Of a stretch of DNA of 64,000 nt, positions 49,701 to 62,286 are shown piece after piece. A program made the position numbers and the translations under genes. How positions within the stretch are numbered: the stretch's first letter is position 1; the number at the start of each line of letters is the position of its first letter. Source of the DNA: Syngnathus acus (taxonomy: Eukaryota > Chordata > Actinopteri > Syngnathiformes > Syngnathidae); contig NC_051087.1 of assembly GCF_901709675.1 (NCBI RefSeq), positions 6,591,001 through 6,655,000 on the forward strand, written 5' to 3'. Under the pieces are notes generated by a model. That model was given only the letters and a program-made list of their open reading frames with translations. It was not told the origin of the DNA and ran no database searches.

Positions 49701-52700
49701 CTTTCAGGGGTTAATTTACCAATTCATCATTTATATCCTAGCAACCAAAGCATTTCTGATGCATTTGAGCTGACTTCATTCTTGGGATTTTTGTCGTGTG
49801 CATGGATGGACTTTTTCCCTCTTTTGGTAGTTTCACACATGCGCACAGTTAGAAAGGGGTGTTTGCACCGTTGTGGGCGTGGATACAGCCAACTTACTTC
49901 CCAGCCAATGGGAGCGACTCCTCTCTTTAAAGTCAGTGTAGGAGAAGCGCACAATCTACATAGCTGGAGTCCGACCATTTGCGACCCCCATAGTTGCGAG
50001 TTGAGATTCAAACCCAGAACCTTCCTGTGAGGCTAACACTTGAGGTACTGTGAAGCAAATGTGCTAATCAGTCATTCACTACGCTGTCCGATGAACCAAA
50101 TCTTCCCAAATAAAGGCTGGAGTAACATTATTGCGCGAGGAGCATATGGGATTTAATGTTCTGGTGTGTTATGCTGTTAAATTGTCCTCATTCCAGCCTT
50201 TTCTCTCGGCTCATTGCGCTCATTTCCTAAAAAAAGTGAGGCCGAGGAGCCCAGCGTGAACCTTCTCTTCCCTCAGAGCCTGCCCTCGATACAGTCCCTT
50301 TCATGCCTCTCGGTCCAACTCGCAATGCGTGAGCCCAAGTTCTTGCACCGTGACATGATTGGATATAAGTGTTGGGCCGACAGGAACGTGAGACGGGAGC
50401 TTTGCCACATCTCACATTTGTCATTGATATCACAGGCCAAAAGCCATGCACTGTGCATTCAAGGTGGGGGACACATGCACATATTGACACGCATGCGGGA
50501 ATGTGCTGCGACACAGCTGTGTGCCGCAGACAGAGCGGCGTCTGCGTAAAATATGAGCCCCTGCGTCCCCCCCCCCCCTCCCCTTGCATACTCACCTCCC
50601 AGAGTGTGTAAGTGAGACGTCAGGGTCATCAGATGATGACACTGTGGGCACGGCAGTAAAGTGAGTACGAAACAGGCCATATTTCATCGGTTAGTCACAA
50701 TCTCTATGGGGAAGAGACCACCGTCGCACAGCTTGGAAATACTGTGCATACTTGTTTTGATGATGCTCATGCTTGCACACCATTCCGACTAAGGCTTTTA
50801 CAATTTTGTCTCCTTAATAAAAAAAAGTGGCCGAGTCATTTTTGGTTTTAAATGGATGGTTCTGAGATTTTCAACTTTTTTTCCTTTTTTAAATCTTTTT
50901 TTATACATTCTATTTTTTGATTTCCGAACGTCCTAAGTCAGAGGCATAATAAGCATAACACATTTTTGGATTTTGTAACGAGGCAAGTACTTACTGCAGC
51001 GATGTTAAACACAGAAGAAAAAGCTTTGCATCTAATTGTAATCTAGCAGGCAGTTTTGGAGTATGATTCCAGGCAGTGGAAGGTTCCATCGTTGTCATAG
51101 TGACTCAGTGACAAAAAACAAAGCAGTTATTAACATCAAAATGTAAATTGTTCTCTCATTGGCTTTGCTGTTTTACCGTGAATAAGGCCATTAAAATATT
51201 GAGTTTTTATTTTGAAGTTTCAATACTTTGTAAGATCATAAGAATCAGGAACACACATTAACAGCGATCGCATTAATTTAACAAATACGTACGTTCACGT
51301 CTCTAAAACCAAATCATCCCAACTGCGTGTTGTTGATGCCCTCCAGGTGATTTATTCTCTCAACATGAAGAATGAGGAGCAGGAGTCGGCTCTGCAGGCC
51401 TTGAACCACGCCCATGACAAGGAGCTGCACCGCATCCTGATGGAGACATGTCAAGAGGGGGAGGGCTCAGCGCTGAGGACGCGACTCCTCCAGCTGCAGG
51501 AGTCTCTAGATGAGCAGCAGAGGGTCGGAGCGCAGGTACGCGCATGTGTGTGTGTGTGTGTGTCCTTGAGATCGAGTGCGCATGTGTGTAATGACCCTGC
51601 CAACCTTATCCTCATAATAATGAGCCCAACCTCTTTCGAAGGCCATGCTGTTTTTCTGTCAAATTAATGTGCTCACATTAGAGCCACAAATCAAACTCAC
51701 ATCGAATGTGCCTCACTGTAATCAAACCGGAGAAAACAGCGTGGTACTTAGCCCATTCGTCATGTGCAATTTGCATAATGTGCCTCAATAAAGCAGACGC
51801 ATGAATCATATATAACTGCATTATAATAGCATGAGATTCAGGTTTCTGGGAAAGTCGTCGTACGAGCTTGGTGTGTATCCCCCTTTTCACATGCAAATTA
51901 TTACAAGAAGGGAATAAAAATGTTATTTTTGCAATATACGTGACAAATAAGACCACTTGCCATAAAAATGAAAACATCCTCCAACATCACGACGGGATTT
52001 AAAGGAGACTCAACGAGACATCAACCATTTAGCTTGGATTGATTATATAATATTAATAATCCATTCAATTAATCCAGATTAACTTTTTTATACCCAAATT
52101 TGAGCCAGTGCATGTGGCTTCTCTTCAATTCAGAAAATTAATTCCCTAACTATGCAAATACAGAATACTGTGCAGCTCTTGCATTGTAGACTGCATTAGA
52201 CTGCACGGCGTGTAACATCTTGCCACCTGTGCCTCCAGGTACAAGCCGACTTTGAGTTCTTCCGCATGCAGTCGGAGGAGAGGGAGCGTGAAACGGAAGC
52301 CGAACTGAGACGGGATTTTGAGGAGAGGGTCCTGGTGGCAGAGGAGGAGCTCAGAGAAGCCAGGTCCCAAATCAGCGCCGCTCAGGAGAAAAACCTGCGA
52401 TTGAGCAAACAACTGGAAGAGGCCGAGGAGATGATCCTAGATCTGAGCACCAAACGTGAGCTGAGGCAGAGACTTAGTGTGGATGGGAAGGATACAGAGG
52501 ACAAGGGCGAAGATAAGGGGGAAAAGACAGAGGAGGAGTCAGAGAGAGTGAAAGGGCTTTTGGAAGAGGTGAACATGATGAAGGAGGAAAGGGATCAAAG
52601 AGAGGAGGAGAGAAGGCAAGCGGCCGATGCGGAAAGGGGGCAATGGGAGCAAAAGATGAACCGGCTTGAAGAGGAGAAAGAAGAAATGAGGAAGACGTTA

Positions 52701-55700
52701 GAGGCTGAATGGCGAGAGGAACAGCGCAGATGGGAGGAGAAAGAGGAGGAGGAGAAGAAAGGAATGCACAGTGCTTTAAGAGAACGAGTGAAGAAGGCCG
52801 AGGCCGATGTGGAGAGCCATCTGGAGAGGCAGGCCGAGAACAACCGGAACACACTAAAACTGCAGGAACGCATTCAGGTAGAAACCGTAACTCCTTGTTC
52901 TCATACATGCAGCAGACGTAACCGGCAAACGGGTTCCCAAAATAATTGATTTGCAAAGATAATGTTTACAATCCAAACAATGCAAAACCTTTGTTTTTGA
53001 AGTGTCCAAATTAACCGATTAATCGACAAAAACAACTCAATACCAAATGCCAATATCAAATAAATATCAATTGGTTGACAAACTGGAGCTGAAAAAAAAA
53101 TGGTTTCACACTTGGTAATACACTTTAAACTAAAATTAAACTAAAATTGTATCCGATTTTTCGATTAATCGACGAAACAATCAATAGAATCAATTGTGAA
53201 AATAACCAATGGTGATAGGTCTACTTTGTTCCATAATGCAAACGTGTGCTATGACTAATGCGAGACAAATTGCCGCTTCATTGGATCTGATCTTCGCTCT
53301 CAATTTTTTTTTTTTTTTCGTTTTTAATGTTATCAGATTTATTGCTATGATGTCATATTTGCCTTTTGTAACTTCGTACTCTGGAGTTCCACAGCCAATG
53401 TAACAGATAAAGTTCATGTTTATGATGCAGCCTACCGTCTCTGATGTTGCCAGCTAATGACCGTTGCACGAGTTCCATGGTAGACAGAGACTTGCTTGTC
53501 TAACCACAGGCGGTGCTTGCTGAGTGCTGTTTCCACTGTCAGCTCTGTCCTAATGAGTACTTTGCACAAGATAGAATTGTTTCAGTGTCACCACTGAAGC
53601 CAAGCATTGAGATTTCAGACCCCCTGCTGAAGCTGACAAGATAGCAGACCATTAAAATCCTGCAGCTGGGCTACAAAGCTACAAATGTGTACTTGCTTGC
53701 TTTTGTGTTGTTGTCTGCATTATCTTTTGCCTTCCTCTTCTGTGCCCCGCTGTGCCCCCATGCTGCCCACTCGTTCCCATTCCTAGAACCTGGAGGAAGA
53801 GCTAGAACTGGATCGGAAACGCGTCGCCGAAGCTGAGAGCACGGCCAAACGGGCAGAGGAGGAGCTCGCCGTGGCTAAAGAGAGGCTACTGCTGCAAGAA
53901 GATGAACTGCAGACTCGAGCCGGTAGTTAATGAGACTTCCATCACATGCTACATTCTACATTGCATGTGTTCATTTGGCAGTTGTGCTTGTCCTTAAGAA
54001 ACTTTAAGATTTTTGATGTATTGACTCTGACATAAGCGCGAGGCTTATTCCAACACTGCGGCGCTAAGGGGGTGATGATGTTTGTAGCGGAAAGTGAAGC
54101 TCCATTTGTCAAGCTTAAGCTTAAGGCCGTTCACTGACATCCGAGCATTAATGTCTTTAAGACATGCAGAGATGCGTCTCTCAAATTGATTGTCAGAAAG
54201 GAGAGAAATGAGATTTGAGTTACATGTCATCAGCAGAGAAGTGAAGTTAAGACAGGCCATTGCATAGTGAAATATTGTTAAATATTTAAGGACCACTTAC
54301 ATCACGGACGTTGAGGCCGACTCCACTACATCTTCTGATGATGTGTTTGATAACCTTTAAAAGAATACAATTATGAGCAGTGGAGAAGACTGAAGGTAAC
54401 AGACAGAAAGGAAAACATGAAATCGTTTTTGGCAGGACAGTCACCTCAAGTGATTTTGGTGATTATCAATGGAAAATGGCTGAATATAATCTCTTAGCAA
54501 AATCAGTGGGGCAAGAACTGAGCCCTGAGGAACACCTGATTTGTCAAGTGTACAAAAGCATTGTTTTTTTAAAAGGTACCACCTCAATCACAAACTGTCA
54601 GGAATGAGTTGAGCCAGGGCGACCAAATGCACCTTAAATCAGGATTTATTGAAGGGGAAGGGAGTTGGGAGGGGGGGAAGGTTGTTGGGAGGGAGGCAGG
54701 GGGGGGAACCGACGACACAGACGGGAGAGAGACTCACGGCCAGCAAACAGACCGACCGACCGACAGAAGTCCACTTGGACAAGGTTAAAATTCTGACCGT
54801 GAGCCTCCAGACAGACCGAGGGAAAAACCAGACGACAGGACCACGGCACGGAGAGGGACAGAACAGAACAGTAGACACCAACAAGGAGGAACACACGGGC
54901 AGGGTTTAAATACATCAGGTAACAAGAGGGAGCAGGTGACAGACATGACGATAACAAAGGGGTGTGGTTCAGGGAAATTGAAAGCCGAGCGTGCTCTGGC
55001 ATGGGCGTGACACAAACTCATGTACTTCTACAAAATAAAATGCTTTTTTCATTTTCTTACTGCAAGTGTAAAAATTCCAAATAGTTACGAATGATGAAAT
55101 AATTCTGAAAAAAAAAACATGCACTACTTAGGACCAAAGATTAGAGTTACTGCATTGGCTAGCCAGTGGCATTTTGCAATGATGTGTGTATTCTGTGTGG
55201 GCTTTAGAAGAGATCCTGAATGTGGGCTGCAAGGCATGCGTGTGCGCTGACGTGGAGGACCTGAAGAGCCAGTTGAGTCGTCTGCAGAGCAGGAACAGAG
55301 AGTTGGAGCTCCAGACCAGCGGCAGGAATAACGACCATGCACGCCAAATCCGCCAGGTAAGAAAATATCTATCCATCCTACAACACAATCTCTAAGACAA
55401 AACTGAGCATTATTTTTGTGAATATAGAATTATTGTATTGGTAAGCTGCGTACCTAATGAGGTGTCCGGTCGGTGTATTTCAGCACGCGGAAGCCCTGTC
55501 CAATCTGCGTTCCGAAATGGTGAGAGCTCAGACAGAAGAACTGCGTCGTATCCAAAAACATGCCGACGAAGAGCGGGACAAACTTCAGAGGGAGATGGAA
55601 AAGGAGCGAGAGAACCTACAGAGGGAAAGAGAGCAAGAAAAGAGCCATTTGGAGAAGGAGCGAAACCGGCTGCGGCGGGAGCGAGACGAGGAGAAGGAGG

Positions 55701-58700
55701 CGCTGCGGAAGGAGGCCGAGGGAGTCCGAGAACATGTGAGGAGGGAAAAGGAGGAGGAGGTGGAGCGCCTTCGCAAGGAGCTGGATGTGGAGAGGGTCCG
55801 TGTCCGCGCTCAGCTGGACAAGCGCTTCGAGCAGGTGGAGGCGCAGAGAGCGGGTTTGCAGCAGAAGCTGGAGGAGGAGAAGAAGAGGCTGGTGGAGAAG
55901 GCGGAGGAGGACAGGAGGCGGCTAAAGGAGCAGGTGCGGAAGGCCATTGAGGAGGTGATGCGGAGACATGCGGCCGAACTGCACGGCGTCCAAGAAGCTC
56001 TCAACTCCGAGAAGAAGACCAACCAAGAGGTAGATACTGTTAGATTCTCGGTTTTATTTTTCCCCCTAGTTCTTTTTCTTTCATGTACAATGTCATCTTT
56101 TTGACATTTCACAAATACCTTCTTTTTGTGAATCTTTTTTTGGGGATGCTCTTCAAAGGTATGTGCACATCTAGAAGAAGAGAGAAGAAGAAATCGGGAG
56201 CTTCATGAGAGGCTGGAGAGGGACAGACAAGACCTGGAGATTAAACTTAAAGATGCAGACAATGAGGTAAAGTGCACATCATTTTGTTTTTTTACATGAC
56301 CTCACTAGATTGTAAATTTGCACCTGCTGCAAATTTGTGTTCAGATCTTTCGTTTGAAGACGGCTATGCATCATCAAGAAGAGAAAGACAAGCAAGCGCC
56401 AGATACATCGCCCCCATGCGGACCGCAGTGCTCCCGCCTGCAGGAGGACCTCCAAAAGACCCAAAACCGCCTGACCCGGATGCAGGACGAGGCGGAGAAG
56501 CAACGGGAAAGACAACAGAGAGACATCGCTTCCCTCAAGGCCGACAAACACCGGCTAGAGGAGAAAGTTTTGGAGCAGAGTCGGCTGAACACAGAGAGGA
56601 ACCTTTTAGAACAGAGCCAACGCCACATCGCGGAACGCATCAGGTAGGCCAGTCATCGTAGTTGACACCAAATACAGAAGGTATCAAAAAACCCAAACTG
56701 CAACAAATATTTCAGTTGTACCATCAGTTTCTCTTTTTTTTTTTTTTTTAATGACTATAGCTCGTTTTATTTGATGCAGACTGTGATTATTGCGTGAAGC
56801 CCAATAAAACAACGGGTCGCTAAAGTAATGAAGCAGGGAAGGAAGAAAATGTTATGTTCGGGATAATTACTGAAAAATGTTTCTTAATATGCTCATCCTC
56901 ATTTGGTGAGAACACTGCTCACTTGAGTAGGAGATGCAAAATGAGAGCAAATTTCCGACTTTGCCGAGTTACTCAGATTTGGCGGTATAGTAAATGAGTT
57001 AAATAAACAATCCTCCCAAAGCAGCAGAAGTTACACTCGACTGACAGTTAAAAAGCATTTTCTGTTTTCCATCTACTCCCTTTAGAGCCGAGTGTGAGGA
57101 TCGCCTCAGGGCAGAGTTCCGCATCGAGATGAACGCCGCCGTCGCCGAAAGCGAGCAGAGGTGGCAGAACCAGGAGCAAGAGTTGCACACTCAGATCAGC
57201 GAGCTGCAGAGTCAGCTGGATGAGCTGCAGGTGAGCCGACTTCTTCTTTTTGACTTTGGCCTCGTTCAGAGTGGATGCGGCAAGCAGATGTCCGGTCACG
57301 TTGACTCTAATTGGGCTTTGAGTCTTGCTCTTTTCACTCCTCCCTGCACACCATCGTTAACGATCCACATAATGCACCCAGTGAGTGCAACGCTTAATGA
57401 CCTTACTACTCTTTTAATGCTGCTGCCTATATTTGGAGATTCACAAATCATTCAATCAGAAAAACAGCCTGTTTGTTTAGCTACAAAAATGCATAGTGAG
57501 TTGCTAAATTTATCATTAACTTAACAACCATAATTCAAACCAAAATAATACAGTAGTGGTAGGAACTGAAATGAAGTTATGCTTCTATATTATTTTCACA
57601 ATTAAAATGATGACTGATCACCATGTTGTGCATAAAAATGACATCATCACACAATATAACGTTGGCAACATTATTTCGCAACTTTTAGCAATAACATCCG
57701 TTTCTTGAAAATGGCATATTTCCTATTTTTCCATTTCCTGTAGATGTCAAGGTCTCATGTTTTGTTACTTTTATCCACATTTTCCTTGACAATGCAGACA
57801 GAGACAAAGAAGGCGGGATCTGAAGACAATTCCCATGGCAACCGGGAGCTTGACAAACTTAGGAAGGAGGTCCAGGAGACCAAAGAGATTAACAAGAAGC
57901 TGAGGGAGCTGCTGCAGGTACTTGCACATCATATCAATACACATATTTTAGATTTGAAAAGAAATCACACCACACCAAAAATGTCAGAGAAAGCTATTTG
58001 TGTTGGATGTCGCAAATAACAAAACGTCTAATAATTGACGCCCCACATTTTATTTCCTCCATATTATAAAGGTCCATCATCTTTTTGTGTTGGGCTCTCT
58101 TTTTTTTGGTAAGGTTTGTTTGCATTCTTGTGTGTTGGAGGAGCCACAGAGCCAGTGCTTAGCTGAGGAGAAACATAATCACGCCATGCAGCTGCAAGCA
58201 TTGGAGAGGCAAGCCAAAGAAGACGTACTGTCTGAGCGCAACCGACTACAAACCATGCACCACCTGGAGTTAGGTAACACATGCACATTCACACACGGAT
58301 CGGCAATCGACACACGAGCGCCGGCTAGCGAAGCCCCGGGATGAATGGACAAACGAGCACGTGCACGCTCATAGGCACGCAGCGATTTGAGATTATGTAT
58401 TCAACGGCGAAGTTCTTATTGCCATGGATACATTTCACCATGGCAACAAGCGGAAGGCTACCTGTGACAACGAATGAGTGGATGTATTTTTTTTTCCTTG
58501 CGCATTTGTATGCGTGCCCGCGATGTCAGATAAGCAACGTGCGGAGTTGACCCAGCAGCACACAGAGTGGAGCAGACAGATGACCCAGAGACACATGCAG
58601 CAGATTGAAGACCTTCAGGCCCAACTGCAAGCTCACACACAGATGATGGCGCTGCAGCAGGTAACACACACTCCTTTCAATTTCAATCTCTTCCCCTTGT

Positions 58701-61252
58701 GTCTATTGACCTAAATATGATAAGTGTGCTTTTGTGCGTGTGCTATTTAGGACCTGAAGCAGCAGAACCAGAACCAGGTGTTTGAGCGGCAGCTGGATGA
58801 GAGTCGCTGCGCCATGCTGGAGCTGCAACGAGAGAATACCACACTCAAGAAGCAATTACAGGAGAAGTAAGTGGACATGTAGATGGATGTAAAACGATTG
58901 GCCTGCCTCTGAAGCTAAGAAAGAATTTGCAGGAGTATTTCCAGGCATCGCTTTCCTCACAGGTCCATTCAGGTGAACCCCAAAATGGTAGCCAAAGAAG
59001 AGGAGAGCCCAGATTTGGAAAAGACCCGAGATGCTCATCTGGAAGACGAAGCGCAACGCTTGAAGGAGGAAGTGGAGAAACTGAGGGTGGAGATGGAGAA
59101 GCTGGAAGAGTCACAGAAACTGTGGGAGAGGAAAGAAGACGACGACAAGGCGGAGGAAGGGGAGCAGGAGAAAGAGACGAAGCCAGAGGAGGAGGACGTG
59201 ACGAGGAAAAAAGAGCTGGAGGAGATCAGGAAGGAGCACAAGAGGGAGATTCAGAATTTGGTGTCGGAATACAGCAGCGCTCAGATGCAGCTGCAGGCTC
59301 GCATCGGAGCCCTGGAGAACGAGTAAGTCCCGCACGTGTGACATCTCCATGACAACGCGCCGATGCTAAGATGATAGCATATGCGGCTACGCTTGCTCCA
59401 GGTTGCGTGAGCGGGAGGAGCGATGCAGGAGGAGAGAACCCCGATGTGACGATCTCCAGTTGGGGAAACTTCAGGAGAGACTGACGGAACGAGACCAGCT
59501 CATTAAGCGATTAGTGGTACATGGACGCACGAGATTTTTAATAATATCTTTTTGTTAGTTTGACTATTTTGGATGCTAGCAAGCAAACGAATCAGACTTC
59601 CAGACAACACCAACTGTGAACAAGCTCCTTTTTCATCCTCTTTCCCTCCCTCCAGGAAGAACGGCATCAGCTGCAGCTACACCCCCCTGTTGTCGGGGAC
59701 AACAGCGGCCCCAGGCTCCGCGAGAACAAGCCCCGCCCTGGGAGCACCACGCCAACCATGAGGGTGAGTGTGTGTGTGAGTGTGTGTGTGTGTGTGTGTC
59801 CTGCACATACTGTAATGAGTTCATCAAAAAGCACTCCTTCCTGCCAGAAGGGAATGTTGAATTCAAGCCAAGTTTTGTTTCTGGTGCACAGACAATAAAG
59901 TGTCCAATCTGGACCCTTGCTTGTGTGTGTGCGTGCGTGCGTACGTGTGTGTGGACATTTTCATTTGGAATTACACATTCATGTTTGAATCATTAACTGT
60001 TACTTGTAAACATATTTAACGACTTGAGAAACATATTTTATGGTCTGACTCGGCAAGCGAACGTGACTTTATTCACCCGCATTCACGTTGCTTTCTAAAA
60101 AGCTGCGGCATAACATGGATTTTACTGTGCCTTGTAATTTGACTTAAAAAATCCACCCTCATGTCATAAATATTGATCAATTCTTTACTGTATTACATAT
60201 TCTATTATTTTGATGAAAATCTGATGTGCTTTTGAATCGAGCGTTCATTTGTGTCCACAGAAGAAGCACGTGGAGTCGTCCCCTCGCGGAAGCAGCATCT
60301 CTTGCTCCGGTGCTTACGACCGCCTCCCTCCCTACTCGTCCTTCTCCTCCACGCTGCCCCACCAGTCTACCTCCCACCCACACACGTCTCCGCACTACTC
60401 CACCACGTCTCTTCCGCACAAGCACACCCCCCTCAGCCAAAATTCCCCCCCGTCGCTGCCTCGCTCCCCCAGATCCCGAACGTCCTGCATCCCCCCGACG
60501 CCGGCGCCCACCGCGCCGCTGCCCGTCTGCCCCTCGTCGCAGGCAGGCATTCGCTACGTGTCGCCCTCCTGCCAGGAGCCATATGCGTACTTGCAGGCGC
60601 AGTCAATCAGGTAGGATTTTAAAAAGGTTTCAGATTGTTGTTGTGTGAAATCATCTGACAGCATCAGCGACTTTTCTTCCGGGGCGTCAAACTCGCTTCC
60701 CAATATAACATTTGCAATTGTGCTATTAAACTTGCATTATTTATAACCTACCTTTCTAACGGAGGGCTTTGTTCCGGAACCTTTATGCGGTGACAGTGAC
60801 TCACTGGAGTTGGTTTGCTTTGGAAAAAATAGCAGCCCTGTGTTCTTCTGCGCTAAATAAAGACATGCAAAAAAAAATAGGTCAAACATTTACTTGAGTA
60901 CGGAAAGCAATAATGTGCACCTTTGATCACTTAAATAGCCAAGTAGGGTATTAAGTAGGAGGGAGTTAAATGTATGCTTGTTTTTATTGAATGATTACAG
61001 ACAGGATGCCGAATACAGAGATGTAGAAATTAATTTTCGTCATGATCCACTGCCTAAAAGATATTTTGCAATTTGGTCCTACAATGAATTGTGAAATATG
61101 TGCCATTTGTCTTTATTGGTTGGAAAGAACAAATGATACACAGATTAAAATTAACCCCTTTTTTTTCTTCATGTTTTAGGGGGCCTTATATGGAGCCGAG
61201 AGGCACTGAGGGGCTGAAACAAGAGTGGTTCACCAAATACTTCTCTTTCTGA
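46760..61252 (+). CDS. fam184b: FAM184 family coiled-coil protein, FAM184B-like
   Basis: Predicted long coiled-coil protein, about 1,288 aa in this model; molecular role not established. Exons 1-2 encode the family signature 'HNKMCKKIAQLTKVIYSLNM' followed by 'ESALQALNHAHDKEL', close to FAM184A. Residues about 114-1110 are almost continuous Glu/Lys/Arg-rich heptad sequence. Residues about 1149-1265 are Pro/Ser-rich and disordered. The C-terminus 'KQEWFTKYFSF' matches the conserved FAM184 tail (QEWFARYFTF in FAM184A). Position next to ncapg, as in human, argues for FAM184B. The start at 46760 begins 'MASGPGKAIQTPG', in frame with the signature and inside a GC-rich first exon. Exons 5 and 11 have the weakest boundaries. 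Confidence 0.9.
47440..47736 (+). mobile_element. tRNA-derived SINE with RTE-like 3' part
   Basis: In fam184b intron 1. A B-box-like GGTTCGACTCC lies at 47479-47489, after an 'AGCACATCTGC' stretch. The widespread fish tail follows: CTCTAAATTGTCCATCGATG, TTGGTTGGCGACCGGTCC, CTCCAGCTCATCCC and AATGAGGATAAGC. It is degenerate and lacks obvious target duplications. Confidence 0.75.
49808..49953 (+). repeat. Dispersed repeat, copy 2 (shared with 13.3 kb)
   Basis: Matches the reverse strand of 13281-13420 and lies in fam184b intron 1. Contains CCGTTGTGGGCGTG, CCAGCCAATGGGAG and TTTAAAGTCAGTGTAGGAGA. Confidence 0.65.
49980..50090 (-). mobile_element. tRNA-like SINE head, minus strand
   Basis: The reverse complement reads 'TTAGCACATTTGCTTCACAG', then GTGTTAGCCTCACAGGAAGG and GGTTCTGGGTTTGAATC, the A/B-box region of the same fish SINE type as at 47.4 kb. 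Truncated. Confidence 0.65.
54045..54540 (-). pseudogene. LINE reverse-transcriptase fragment
   Basis: In fam184b intron 4. On the minus strand 54537-54508 encode GVPQGSVLAP, the reverse-transcriptase motif usually written GVPQGSVLGP. Further downstream (about 54190-54115) is 'RISACLKDINARM...NGLKLKLDK', like the post-YADD region of L2/Rex-type LINEs. The intervening part is disrupted, and neither a YADD motif nor an intact frame remains. Confidence 0.65.
54596..55012 (-). mobile_element. Solo LTR with 5 bp target-site duplication
   Basis: A 417 bp unit that, on the minus strand, begins TGTCACG and ends CCTGACA. Identical CAAAC pentamers flank it at 54591-54595 and 55013-55017. It has a TATTTAAA promoter-like word near 54,905, an AATAAA near 54,645 and CG-rich tandem GACC units between. 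No second LTR, primer-binding site or internal coding region is present. A 5 bp duplication fits Gypsy-type or retrovirus-like elements; the class was not determined. Confidence 0.85.
59764..59800. repeat. (TG)n microsatellite at fam184b exon 16 donor
   Basis: The donor GTGAGTG merges directly into a TG repeat, so the start of intron 16 is a microsatellite. Confidence 0.85.
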
Positions 61253-62164
61253 GCACAAACATAACAGTCAACAGTTCATCGCTTTTGCTACACACGTGCG
61301 TGCACGTACACACACTCGACTGGGAGCTCCGCCCATTTTTCATGTGGTCAAATACGAGGAAAATGAAACCGCAAGTGGTGTGGATGTGATGGAACGACGA
61401 TGCCGTCGGACGGATCGCTGCACACAACTCCACACAGACACTCCAGTTGGTCACGTAGTACTGTGAAATAAGGTTGCATGGATTTTGCCGAAAATATGTT
61501 TATCTGGTTCTGTTGCATTGATATGAATCCTTTTTCGCCAAGCGGTATCAAATTGGTGGAGTGCTCATCCAACAGACTCGTGGGCTCATCACCAGCAAGG
61601 CCATCTCCAACATTGCCTCAAAGCTCAACCAAAAAGTGCTTCTCAAAACACATGCCTGACCTCTTCTCGGCCTCTTGGATCTTGTTTGTGTTGTCGGAAA
61701 TGTCCCCATGTGTGTTTTTTTTTCTAAACAGTCTTCCTTTTTCAACGCAACATTTGCTTCCATATGATCACATGGTTATTGAAGGCAAATCTCGGGATGT
61801 CGTCGAACCAAGTGTCTCTTCAACTATGGAGGCATTTGATGTATTCAATCGAGATCCTCATTAATATGGACACGCACACTTTTCACTTACCATCCGAAAA
61901 TGAAGGTTGTTTTGATGCAAAAATGTACAATAGTCTTAATGAACAAATTGAATAAATATTTTGTTTTTGTACTTGATTCTTCTTGATGTTTTCTTATCCG
62001 CTAAAGGCCAATGATGTGTCTGTCTGTTCAAAAGTTCCAAAATGTTTGCAGTTCTGTCTTTACACATTGACCTGAAGAAAATATGAGGAATGATTTGTTT
62101 ACTTGGACAGTTTTGATCCAGCACTAAGGAGTTTAGAAATGCAATTCAAGAATGAAATTCTTGG
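61253..62164. other. fam184b 3' UTR and convergent gap to haspin
   Basis: 3' UTR to about 61,975 (signal at 61951-61956), followed by roughly 190 bp before the haspin poly(A) signal on the other strand. Confidence 0.65.
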
Positions 62165-62170
62165 TTTATT
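62165..62170 (-). other. haspin: haspin poly(A) signal
   Basis: AATAAA on the minus strand, about 117 bp downstream of the haspin stop codon. Confidence 0.75.
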
Positions 62171-62286
62171 AAATGTCATTTGAAAACAGGCCATCAAAAC
62201 ACTGTTTATATACAGCAAAGCGAAAGAACATCTTATAGAAAATATTGACCAAAGGAGACAATTTGTCCTTTTGTCCACTTTACCTC

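Larger units (their letters stand above)
46910..51346 (+). other. fam184b: fam184b intron 1
   Basis: About 4.4 kb, the largest intron of the gene. Apart from the SINE pieces and the dispersed repeat, I see no structured feature; short open frames are noncoding. Confidence 0.8.
46760..61252 (+). other. fam184b: fam184b exon map
   Basis: 46760-46909, 51347-51535, 52239-52877, 53787-53922, 55208-55356, 55484-56029, 56159-56266, 56345-56643, 57086-57230, 57798-57917, 58141-58273 (acceptor uncertain; 58153 is an in-frame alternative), 58530-58660, 58751-58866, 58963-59322, 59402-59516, 59656-59763, 60261-60610, 61180-61252. The sum is 3,867 nt (1,289 codons including stop); phases agree at all junctions. 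Poly(A) signal AATAAA at 61951-61956. Confidence 0.8.

Noticed and set aside
52474-52956. 160-codon Ser/Pro-rich minus-strand frame
   Set aside because: Antisense of the Glu/Lys/Arg-rich fam184b exon 3.
52990-53190. Repeated CGATTAATCGAC words near 53.0 and 53.17 kb (also near 3.83 kb)
   Set aside because: Short AT-rich palindromic words in AT-rich DNA; no longer alignment between sites could be made by eye.
55438-55950. 170-codon Gly/Glu/Ala-rich frame
   Set aside because: Out-of-frame shadow of fam184b exon 6, whose heptad frame joins its neighbours in phase.
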